NCBI RefSeq assembly: GCF_029227915.1 | Contig: NC_079875.1 | Coordinates: 12,087,001 to 12,151,000 of the forward strand | Direction: 5' to 3' | Origin: Hydractinia symbiolongicarpus | Taxonomy: Eukaryota > Cnidaria > Hydrozoa > Anthoathecata > Hydractiniidae | Length of the DNA stretch: 64,000 bases | Shown: one piece after another, positions 51,529 through 61,500 of the stretch | Layout of the letters: the number at the start of each line of letters is the position of its first letter | Numbering within the stretch: position 1 is the stretch's first letter | The notes under the pieces: model-generated | Database searches by the model: none | What the model saw: the letters and a program-made list of their open reading frames with translations, nothing else | Told to the model about the DNA's origin: nothing | Made by a program: the position numbers and the translations under genes

Positions 51529-51571
51529 CTTGTGTGTGGATATATATATCATATAAATATCCACACACAAG
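51529..51571. repeat. Perfect 15-bp inverted repeat
   Basis: CTTGTGTGTGGATAT, 13-nt AT loop, ATATCCACACACAAG. Intergenic; no U-run or gene end beside it. Confidence 0.9.
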
Positions 51572-52149
51572 TTGTCTATTAGCACTTAGATGTTCAACCC
51601 GTTTATTTTATTTTTGTTCTTTAGTACACCTCATAAATAATTGTGTTAACTCCTGGATGTGACGTCGATGTCATACGAGATTGTCGAAAACAGAAAAACC
51701 TGTGGAGAAAGTAGTTCAGGAAAAAGACGAAACACTTCTAAATAAAGTTGTACATGAAATTTATGTGATAAACTTTTAAATTTTATGAGAAGTACTTAAT
51801 CTCATTATGGTTTTTAAGCAATTGTAATTTACGAGAATTAAGGCTTGTATCCATATTTGACTGAATTTTCCGCTTTAGCTCACAAACTTTTTTACGTCAT
51901 AACATTTTAAAGCAGTTATATCGACTGCATTTTTCCGCTATTTAGCGATGTATGCGGAAAATGGACCAGGGTCATATTATAAAGGTTTTTATTATATATT
52001 CCTCCTAAAAGTTCATTTTTGATTTGTGAATGAAATTAAAAATTGGAAAAACCCTGATGCCATTTGCAAAAGTGTAGAGAAGTAAAACGAAAATTAGCAA
52101 TGCGTTTTCTTGATATCATCAAAATACGACATATAGCCTCCCTAAAAGG

Positions 52150-52470
52150 GATTGAGGTTATGAGGCAATCTTCATCCCCAGCACCTATCGTTTTTTTATA
52201 CGAGAACGCTTTTTCTTCCTTATATCAAAAAGCGTTATAACCCCGGGATCAAAGTTGCCCATCCTCGTCCCCAGAGTTTGTTGCCTGGACTGGGCCGCTG
52301 ACGGCTAAACAAGATTTCGCCGCCCGCCTTGATGTCAAAAAGGCAAAAACCTCTGGGGACGAGTTTCCAAAATTGCCATATGAGGTATAATCGTCCGCCC
52401 CTGCATTAACTTTATCCGTGTCACCCTCACCCCCAGATTTTCTCTGGGGCGGACGAGGGTGATATCTGTT
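52150..52470. repeat. Cluster of CTCGTCCCCAG/CTGGGGACGAG MITE fragments
   Basis: CATCCTCGTCCCCAGAGTTT (52260) pairs with ACCTCTGGGGACGAG (about 52351). A separate tight hairpin CACCCTCACCCCCAGATTTT...CTGGGGCGGACGAGGGTG lies at about 52420-52460. A further decayed end is at about 52165. Confidence 0.7.
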
Positions 52471-52915
52471 TAGTTAATTAGGGTTTAATTAACACCCAAA
52501 ACGTGTTTGAAAGCAGCTCTGACAAGAGAATGTTTTTATTTCTTACGTTTTTATTTTGCACGCCAAAGAAACTTAGTTTAAGAAACAAACAGAGGTGAAC
52601 TAAATTTGAATAAATACAACATCAATTGAGAAAGAGAAATTAAAAAATTATTTTGCGCGAACCTTTATCAATTTTTTTAGCTTTTTTACTCACAAGTAGC
52701 GAAAAATTGAGATAAAAAATTGTTTTAAACCAGAGGCAAATTTAAAGTATTCAATCTTCCCCCCAAACTTTCCAACATAAAGCTATTTCTGTTTTGTGCT
52801 GCTCTAGAAAAACCAATGCCCCAGGGGTCTGAAATTTTAGCAGCGTCATTAATTTTTTCCATCAATATTGTTGTGTGTTGTTTCCATGTAAATCTAAAAA
52901 TTGATTGGTTTAAAG

Positions 52916-53053
52916 TGATGTAATGGCAGATATTGCACCATCAAAGCTCAACAAGAAATTCGACGTCAGAATAATTAACTACTAACGATTTCATTGGCTT
53001 GTAGTTACGTAAGTTACTAAAAAAAGAAAGAATTGCGCCACTGGCTATATAAA
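52916..53053 (+). promoter_or_regulatory. Promoter of the bZIP gene: C/EBP-ATF composite site, CRE, TATA box
   Basis: TGATGTAAT at 52916-52924 fits the C/EBP-ATF response element consensus TGATGNAAN used by ATF4 heterodimers. CGACGTCA at 52961-52968 is a one-mismatch CRE. TATATAAA at 53046-53053 is a TATA box, putting transcription start near 53077. No other AUG lies between there and 53407. Site functions are inferred from consensus. Confidence 0.6.
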
Positions 53054-53406
53054 CGCCGCACTTCAAAATAAAAATTGCATACGAAGTATTTTGTGGTGGC
53101 AAGCGATTAACGTTATTGAAACGTTTTGTGAGTGTACTTTTCCATTTGGTAGTTGTCAGTACAGTCATAAAGCTGGCAGAGGTAGAAGTTTAAGGACGTG
53201 CAAATTGTGTTAGGTGGTTTTGGGTCGCCACAACATTGACCCTTGTCAACAAAATCTCTCAAGAAGAGAATTTTCAAAACAGAGTATAAAAGACCTTCTC
53301 AAACAAAAGTTTAGAAACCAGGTTTTCATAACCTGGTTAACAATTTAGAACAGTGTAAGAACAGTACGGATTGTTGTTTGGAAAAATTTAATATCAAAAA
53401 TTCAAA

Positions 53407-53784
53407 ATGGAAAACATCGCAAGAATTATCTTATCAACCTTCTTTACGGCTTTCTTCAACCAGACAGAAAATATGGATGAAGTGCAATCACAGGAACAGG
53501 AGTTCGAACAATTACAAAAACAATATTCACAAGAATATCGATTTGTGCGAACCAATTCCATATCCCAGAGTAGTAAAAAAGAATCTTGTTTTGACTGTAA
53601 AAAATACGACTGGGAAGATTCTTACAAAAAAAGAGATTGCAAACGTTGTCAAAATATATGTGAAAGACAATATAAATTCAAAGACGAAAGACTTGAAGAA
53701 TTTGTCAAAAGAGAAAGATTTGAATCACAATATATGCCAGTCCAATATGGATTTACCACTGGCAGAATCAGTAAATTTGTTTGA
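53407..53784 (+). CDS. Overlapping first-AUG reading frame (125 codons): uORF or alternative N-terminus
   Basis: The first AUG after the predicted start site has strong context (A at -3, G at +4) and opens a 125-codon frame rich in Q, E, K and R with a Cys cluster (CFDCKKYDW, RDCKRCQNIC). It ends at TGA 53782-53784, 38 nt inside the bZIP frame that begins at ATG 53747. This is the arrangement of the inhibitory overlapping uORF in ATF4/ATF5 mRNAs, though longer. Alternatively, a donor at 53771 (A|GTAAAT) would cut it after 121 codons plus one base and join it in phase to exon 2, making it the N-terminus of a longer bZIP isoform. Confidence 0.55.
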   Translation: MENIARIILSTFFTAFFNQTENMDEVQSQEQEFEQLQKQYSQEYRFVRTNSISQSSKKESCFDCKKYDWEDSYKKRDCKRCQNICERQYKFKDERLEEFVKRERFESQYMPVQYGFTTGRISKFV

Positions 53785-54829
53785 AAATGTTTTAATAAAT
53801 GGTAAGTAATTGTAGATTTTTTGATAGAATTGCTTAATAAATTAATTACAAAATTTGACATGATTGTATGACCTTTTCACCCTTGCTAAGGTCAAGATAA
53901 CCACATGAATACAAAGAAACCTTTCTTATTGTTCAAGCTTGTGTTTTTATTTTTTAGATTATTTAGAATTTCCACAATTACCTATTGATGAATTGTTCAG
54001 TGAAGAACAAGAAATTCCTATTGATTGGAATTCTCAAAGTAATGGGACCACATTATCAACAATTCCAGTCACAGAATCTGGAATTGAAACGCTAGACTTA
54101 TCTGATCTTCCATGGGAAGATTTTCTTGAAATTGATTCATTCATTGAGAATATGGATGACAATATTTACACACAGAGTCATGGATGTAACACTGGTAACA
54201 ATCAAGTTGTTAAAGAAAATTTCAATGAATATAGTGACCAAGATTCCCCTCTTCAGCTGGATGCTGAATACAAAGATCTTTTAGACACAATTGACGATGC
54301 TGACTTCCTAAAGAATGTCAGCTTCGAAAAAACCAGTGTGATTAATGACATGAACTCTCTTATTCAGGAGGTTGAACCTACTAGTATTACAAGTGTTATT
54401 GATGAAGGTGATGCTGATGAGAGACTCACTGATATATTGGCTCTTCTGAATGAACAGTTTGGCGTAGAGCCAGATAGTGTTAAGTGCAATCCCTTAAAGC
54501 GGAAAAGTTCGGCTAGCGACCCTTTTACATCAAAATGTCAAAAGGTTGATGATGAACATGACCATATTGTTCCATCGTCTCCTGCATTATCATTATCATC
54601 AAATTCTAGCAATGTTTCGACCTCAAGTGCTGATGAGCATCAGCGTAGAATAAAAAATAATGAGGCGTCTCGCAAGACGAGAGCAAAAAGAAAACAGAGG
54701 CAAACAGGTTTATTTGAAAAGAAAAATGAACTGGAAAAAAGTAATGCTGAACTGAGAATAAAAATTGAGCTCATGCAAAAAGAAGCAGGAATTCTGCGTG
54801 AAGCACTGGTTGCAAAATTGAGCAAATAA
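53747..54829 (+). CDS. bZIP transcription factor, ATF4-like (two exons)
   Basis: Exon 1 53747-53801 (donor ATG|GTAAGT) and exon 2 53958-54829 encode about 308 residues. The C-terminal bZIP (about residues 248-308) has basic region RRIKNNEASRKTRAKRK (NxxASxxTR signature) and a zipper with the ELEKSNAEL register. It aligns without gaps to the ATF4 zipper. The N-terminus has MDLPLAESVNLFENVLINDY, then acidic patches (FPQLPIDELFSEEQE, LSDLPWEDFLEIDSF) typical of activation domains, and ESGIET, similar to a beta-TrCP degron. ATG 53747 has A at -3 and G at +4 and starts inside the overlapping frame. An in-frame ATG at 53477 (poor context) would add 90 residues. bZIP class is sure; ATF4 orthology is inferred from architecture and position of the bZIP, and C/EBP-gamma or ATF5-like is possible. 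Confidence 0.85.
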
Positions 54830-57650
54830 TTTTTTTGTTTTGGTGTATATAGGTAGATATAACGAGCATTTTTATCAAGTTTATATTGTTATGTATAAAC
54901 TTGATGACAGTTATTGTGATGAGCCCAAACAATTTTGAATGGTGTCTTAATATTGTTCTTTTGCAGTACATATATACTTTTCCATTATATGCCACCATTC
55001 AAACTTCTTTGGGATTTATCATTTTGCACTATTTACGTAATTAGAAGTTTTTCACACTATAGGATTAAATTTTCTATGACAAGCACCTACATACTGTTCT
55101 GTAAAGAGCCATACCCTTGTGTCAGATCTTGTGTTTCAGCCGGAGCTCTGTCATATTATCTATTTACCTTTCTTAATTTTCTCAATATTTTGCAAATATT
55201 CTTTTCTTTTAAAAAAGGTGTAGGCCACATTGAAATTTGAGAAATGTTTTTAGAGTAATTTGCATATACAAATTAGAGGAGGAATTATTGTGTTTTTAAA
55301 TATATAACGTTCAACTTGTAGTATTAAGAAAACCATAGAAATTAAAATGAATGAAATTTCCTGTTGTAAAATTTATTGTTGCCCTCTGATAACCACAGGA
55401 ATTTGACAACATAAAATAGATATTCGTAGGAATTATATTTAAGCAGCGTTTCCTGAAAACCAAAATAACAAGACAGTACGATTTATGCAGCTTACCGAGA
55501 AAAAAAGTGCGAAATTGATTTTAGCGAATTTGTCTCCTTTTCGCAAACTTCAATTCCGCATTCTCTAAATTGTGACAGTAGTATTTTTTATTTTTGAAAT
55601 GACAATGAAAAAAAATTATAGGCTTTTTAAACAACTTGTTACGTTCAACAACGTAAGGGGCTGTTCAATTACTTCCCCACGCCCTTATTTCATCCTCGTC
55701 CCCATGGTCTCTCGGTCCCTAACCTGTTACAGAACGGTTGGTATTAAATTGATTAATTACATCCGTCCGGCGAAGGTTTACCTGAAGGGGTATTCTTAAA
55801 ACGGGAACTTGGAGAAAATACTTAACATGAAAACTAAACAGGTGAAAGTAAAGCATTAAAATTAATCAAAAAGGCTAAATGTCCTGAGACCGAGGTTAGG
55901 CCTAAAAGTGGGTTTTTTATTAACACCCCTGAATAAGGTTGATGATGGGGTTTCCCCGGCGGGTCAAACTGCCTTAAGTGAATACCGCAAATGACAGATT
56001 AAGCGTCCAGGGCATTTAAAGAATGCATCTTGACGGAGGCTCTTATTTGGCAGGGCTATTTTAAACTTCATTCTTATTAAAAAATGGAAATACAAACAAA
56101 AAAGAAAAATACAATAGTAATAAGTATCTTTTATCTTTATCCGTTGTTTTTCATGCTGATCTAAATAAGCGCCCCCCCTCCCCTTTTCTCGATGGGGGGA
56201 GCGGGGGCTTATTAGAGAGCAGGGGCACTCATTTAGAAAATTTTCCCTATTCCCGGGCCGCTTATTCCACAGGGGTAATTATTAGACGCTTTTAGTCCGT
56301 CATTTACGGTAAAAAAATCAAAGATTAAATTCACATTAATTGATCCTCCTAAAACAGTTTTTGCAAGCATTGGGGGGTCTTCTTCTACTTGATACAATAG
56401 TCCGTAACTTTTCAAATAAAAGTCCAAAATCAGCTGTGGAAGAGAGGGAAAAATAAATAAAAGACTAGACAATCAAAATAAAGGTATTATTCTTGCTCCG
56501 ATCCATTTTAGTCTCGTGGAGTAAAAATGCAGCATAATGCCACAAGTCATACTAATAACACAAGTTAATTCCTACTCAGCTGGGTTTCCTTACATATAAA
56601 AAAGCACCGAGTGGATTAGTATCAATAAAAAGGTTGGCGAAGAGGAGCCTATACTTAAGCATACACATTATTTTTATCTCTTGCATTTCTGTCTCTTAAC
56701 AAGTATCTTTGGTCAATGGCAAATTGATTTCAGTTCTAAAAAATTCCAAAGTCGCTGGCAATTTTAAGGACAGAAAGTCCACTGTATGCGTCATCGTTGT
56801 GAAAGGATTTAACTGCAAATCTTAGATTTGTGTTTCGATATTCTCTCAGTGGTAAAACGCAGAGGGGTTTCATTTAACGAAACATTTTCCTCTCGACCAC
56901 GTTCCTATGGCATATCAGGATGACAATACGAACATCTTCATGTAAGTGACCCTGGGAACGAGAAAGTTGATCTTCCTTCAGGATTTTATCCAATATTGAC
57001 GTTTTTCTCTGGCTATCTTAATCATTGAATTTATGCGAACATTTGTCGAAGATCGACAACAAAATTTTCTTGTAGAATTTAAAAAACCTAAATTCCAGGA
57101 CTTGTTGTTTCTTTTTGTACACAACAACCATGATCTGCACTCCCTCTTTGGTCTTTGTGTCAATGTTTGTCAAAAAGGCACAGCATTTATCATGTGTCAA
57201 ACTATGGAAGTGGTTTCAAGCAATGGTTTACAAATCCATTGTGTTACAAAGTAGAAGTAGTAGTATTACCACGCGCTTATGTTACAAACGTAACTTGATC
57301 GTGTATTCTACCTCTTTGTAAAAGAGAACATTGAAAACCTATATTCATATTTACAAGTGCACAATTTTTTTAAAAATAAATATTCTATTAACAAAACAAT
57401 GTTTAAATTTTGCGTCAGAAATTTTCATGTTGTGAAAAGAAATGCTTGTCTAAAGTGTTGTAGGTACTTTCAAAATACGTATTTAGCATAACAACATCGA
57501 CATCACAACAATGCGGTCAATGTTTAATCTGTGTTGGCACATACACGCCTCCTTATGCTTGGAAGTTTTCTTAAAGTTTAAAACAAAGTGCAGTCGAGTT
57601 TATTTTTAACGATTACAGAATCATTTGCAATGTCTCGAATTTATAACTCG
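54830..57650. other. Intergenic sequence with MITE-like repeats
   Basis: Contains a CATCCTCGTCCCCATGGTC repeat end (about 55683), the GCTTATTA-type repeat (56160-56310) and an inverted pair TCTCGACCACGTTCC/GGGAACGAGAAAG (56894-56966). A minus-strand stretch after an acceptor-like CCACAG near 56436 (LILDFYLKSYGLLYQVEEDP) looks faintly coding but has no support. Confidence 0.45.
56160..56310. repeat. AAGCGCCCCC / GGGGGCTTATTA hairpin-rich repeat
   Basis: TAAGCGCCCCCCCTCCCC is followed by GGGGGGAGCGGGGGCTTATTA with a 12-nt gap, a strong GC hairpin. Then GGCCGCTTATTCCACAGGGG and CGTCATTTACGGTA. GC content is far above the surroundings. Confidence 0.7.
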
Positions 57651-57660
57651 GACTAATAAA

Positions 57661-57997
57661 TATTTTTTTTTTTTTTTTTTTTTGACATTTATTCGGGTTC
57701 CATTATACAATGGTTCTTATCCCTATAATAACATAATAATAACAACAATAAGAATAAAAAGTTTAGAACAAAAATGATACAAGAAGCATGGAGATCTAGG
57801 TTTCAATAAGAGTTGTAGATTTAGGTTTTGTTAAATGGTTGTTGATAGATTAAATAGAGGAAAGGCATAGGCTATAGTTGTATATCAGCGGAAGGTCTCA
57901 TTCGACTCTGAAAGACTTTGTTAGAGATAAAACGTTGGCTGTGTTGAAATAAACAGCTCATTGAAACCGTAGCAGCCAGCACTTATTGCATAATAAG

Positions 57998-58060
<63 letters not shown>
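57661..58060 (-). mobile_element. Poly(A)-tailed retroposon 3' end
   Basis: Minus-strand reading ends AACCATTGTATAATGGAACC, CGAATAAATGTC followed by a pure A tract (T run at 57662-57683). The other side is bordered by (TA)n plus a 38-nt A run (58001-58060). Looks like the 3' part of a LINE or SINE; no ORF seen. Confidence 0.55.
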
Positions 58061-58109
58061 CTATAATATAAAACCCAAGCATAGGAAGGCTCACTGTGGT
58101 CAAACTAAA

Positions 58110-58513
58110 CTAAAACATAAATAAAATTTGATCTTTTTTAAACAAGAAGAGGGCTGAACATTCAGCTATCACCACAAACATCACAAATATTGGAAAACTT
58201 AGGCTTATTAGTTGCCCAGTTTCCTGAAAACTGCAAAATTTTCATTCCAATGCTTTATGTTGCCTATCATAAAGATGGAAAGCAACCAATCAAACAGCAA
58301 ACTGTTGACAGTGGAAACAAATTCATTACGGCGGAAACCATTGCATTTGAGCAGAGCAATGCAGTAGCTTCCCCTAACAAACACTCTCGTTTCCGTCTTC
58401 TTCCTTCTTATTTGCTTCGCGTCTTTGATGGCGCTTCTTTCGAGCTCTAAAACATAAATAAAATTTGATCTTTTTTAAACAAGAAGAGGGCTGAACATTC
58501 AGCTATCACCACA
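58110..58513. repeat. 67-bp perfect direct repeat flanking the last AHI1-like exon
   Basis: CTAAAACATAAATAAAATTT...GCTATCACCACA occurs at 58110-58176 and again at 58447-58513. On the minus strand each copy ends in the 3' splice acceptor TTTATTTATGTTTTAG. The right copy serves the last coding exon; the left copy lies in the presumed 3' UTR. Confidence 0.85.
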
Positions 58514-61500
58514 CAATAAGTAAATAAACTTTTCATCACCTTTTCACATCAACTGCCGTGTCACTCTCCGTACCGGATATTATTTTGAAATCACCATGTT
58601 TGTCTACGGCTGCAGACTAAAACATAAAAAAGTGGAGGGATATACAAGGAAGGGACACACAAGAGAGAACACTTATTTATACTGCCTGACGTACACAAAC
58701 AAGTAAACAAACTTCTACTGGAATGTAACAGATAAAAATAAATTTGTTTGAAATAGCGAATGATCAAATTATCAACAGCAATTGATGGACCGACCGAAGA
58801 ACTGTGTGACGGAGCAGTCTCTTACTTCAAAATGTTTAAACTGACTTTACTCACATGAGTGACATTTTTCTTCTTTGTAGGTAGAGATGATTTCTTGCTA
58901 TACGATTCATCTAAAATACATCAACAGATTAAGAGTTCTTCTACTACGTTTCTCTCCGTGACAATTTCTGATAGTAAATCAGGATTTTAATCGATTTATC
59001 GGTTCTTATGTAATTATATTCGTGGTGTAGGTTATTTTGGACCGCTATTCCATTGACAATATACAAAACGAAACAAAGTGAAACGAAAAGAAACAAAACA
59101 AAGCAACAACAAAAAACAGGTAAAAAAACAGAACAAAACAAACAAACAACCGAACGAACGAACAAAATAGGTTTACACAACATTGTACCTGCTTCCATGA
59201 CATAATTGACAGGGAAGTAACCTTGTCTTCCATCTTGTAACTGCCCCATCCACCAATTCTCGTTATCTTCGTATAACACAGTGATCAAATCATTCGGTTG
59301 AAGAGCAAGCTCGTCCGCCCGGTTTGGTTTGTACTCGTATAAAGAAACGACCTTAGAATAAGATAAAGTCATTCGGATAATAACGCTGGATAATGCAACG
59401 AAAATGTATAACGAACGCGATGTTACAAATTCATGAACAGAGGAAAGTAATTCCATGCTTCGGACCTTATTACTCAATCTTAAATCAGGCTGGCCATTCA
59501 TTTTCAACGTAAAACTCCGGAATTTTCCAACGGTAATTTTGTGCAATAGAATAAATTTAAAAAGACAAATAGTAAACGGTTTCCATAACCTGCCGATTAA
59601 AAAACGAAACTTGAACAAAAAACTGGTTAAGAAAGTTATTTCAGAGAGTTTTGTTCTATTTTGACACCTCCTTCAAGGAGCATGTTTCCTTTCCAGGAGT
59701 TTCGATTAGACTAAATTAGAGTAGTGGCCAGCCTGTAAATCGAATACTTCCTGCCTAATGAAACAATTGTTAGTTTTAAAAACCAATATACCAATGTTAG
59801 TTTTCATTACGATTGTGGTTTTTAATACATCACGACGGTATTTATCAAAAATATTTGTTACAAAAGTTTTCTCAAGAAACTCCAACAAATTAGTAACTAC
59901 CGAAAATGGCCGCTGATTTCTATAAACTTACCTCCCACATAAGTTAATCTTAAAATGTTCATAACACCTTGTGTATTAAACAAAAAAGTATTCGCTTCTC
60001 AAATACTTATTTCAAAAAATAGAAATTCAACCTTAAAGATTCCCTCACTTTAGTCACTTCTCCTACGCCATATTGAAATCGTTTGTTTTTCAAACTTACT
60101 TCCGATTTAGTCCGATTTTGACGTCATAAGGTTGCTCAGGGGCGCGCTAGTTATATGAAAGGGCCGGGCAATGGAGATTTGTAGCCGCTATGCCCCGTTT
60201 ATCTTTAAGCTAATTATTCTTGGATACAGCAACAAATCATACGTCAAAACTCAAAACCTTACCGACTTTGTTGATATATGCGAAAAAAATCCCTGAGTCC
60301 CCTATTAAAATTTCAATTATTTTGCGGCAAGAAACGTGATGACGTCAAAATTACTTTGACTTTTGCCACTTTTCGCGGGATGTCTCAAGACGGAAGTAGC
60401 TTGTGTAACCATGTTTATTCCCTTAAAAATGTAAATCAGGCAAAAAATTTGGTAAATACTAATATTAAAAGAGTGTTTTGAAATTAAGTTGTTTCAAAAT
60501 GGTCAGCCTTAAGAACCAACATTTAGCCATGACAAAAAAAGGGGCCACTGTTCTTTAAGCAAACATAATATTTCTTACTTCTCTGTAATGACATCACTTA
60601 GAAAACGTCCAGAGAAACGACATAAAAACAAATAAGTGAACACGTTACCTTTTTCTTTTCCAGTGATGGAGACGATTTAATTTTTTGAGGTTGGTTGAAA
60701 GTAAATACAGGTTTGGTCGAGCTTCGCAATTGTGAATAAGTCTAAAAAGAAATCATATGTAATTTTAAAATTTGTTATTTCAAAATCCTATCTTTCTGGC
60801 AGTCATAATTTTTTTTTTTGCCTATATTCTATGTACTCTGTCAATTACAGACATACATTCTATGTACTGTGTTTTAAATACGTGTATATGTTTTCTATAG
60901 TCAACTTGTTTCCTTTTAAGAGCTTAAAAATTCTACAGGGACTTCACGTAGGTAGAATCTTACCAGAGTTTCATCCTGCAGACGCATATTAATACTTTGA
61001 CTATGATCATACGTTGGAAGAGGAGAACCTAAAAGAAAAACAATCAAAAAATTTCTGTATGAAATAACGGCCTGCTAAACTGCCACAGCCAAAAAGTAGC
61101 AATCGTGAATTTCAGAGTTGTGACTTCAGTTAACGATAAAGTCACAGAGGTTTAGAACGGCACAGTGAAAGTCCCTATATTAACATGGGATATTTATTGT
61201 TTCTCTTTTGTATATCCCAAACACACTTAGACTTAATAACCATGCATAGGTAAGATCCTATATGAAGAGTATTTCCCTGACTATGTGAGACAGCTATATC
61301 GTATAACTTATCTACATGCATTTATGCTAAAGAATTTTAAAGATGTCTTTGTTTTTCTTTAAAAACATTAATCGAGCATTTCCACTAAAACTTCACCACT
61401 AACAGGCAGAGTATTTTGTTCCCCTTCTGCCACATCAGGCGTATCGCTCAAGTCATACACTTGATCACATAAATACAGTACGAAAAAGTAAAAAAAAGAT

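Noticed and set aside
56233-56472. Minus-strand ORF with an acceptor-like start
   Set aside because: Half of it lies on the GC-rich repeat and no neighbouring exon fits.
58190-58450. Plus-strand ORF LENLGLLVAQFPENCK...
   Set aside because: Lacks an ATG at its start and runs antisense over the last AHI1-like exon and the duplicated segment.
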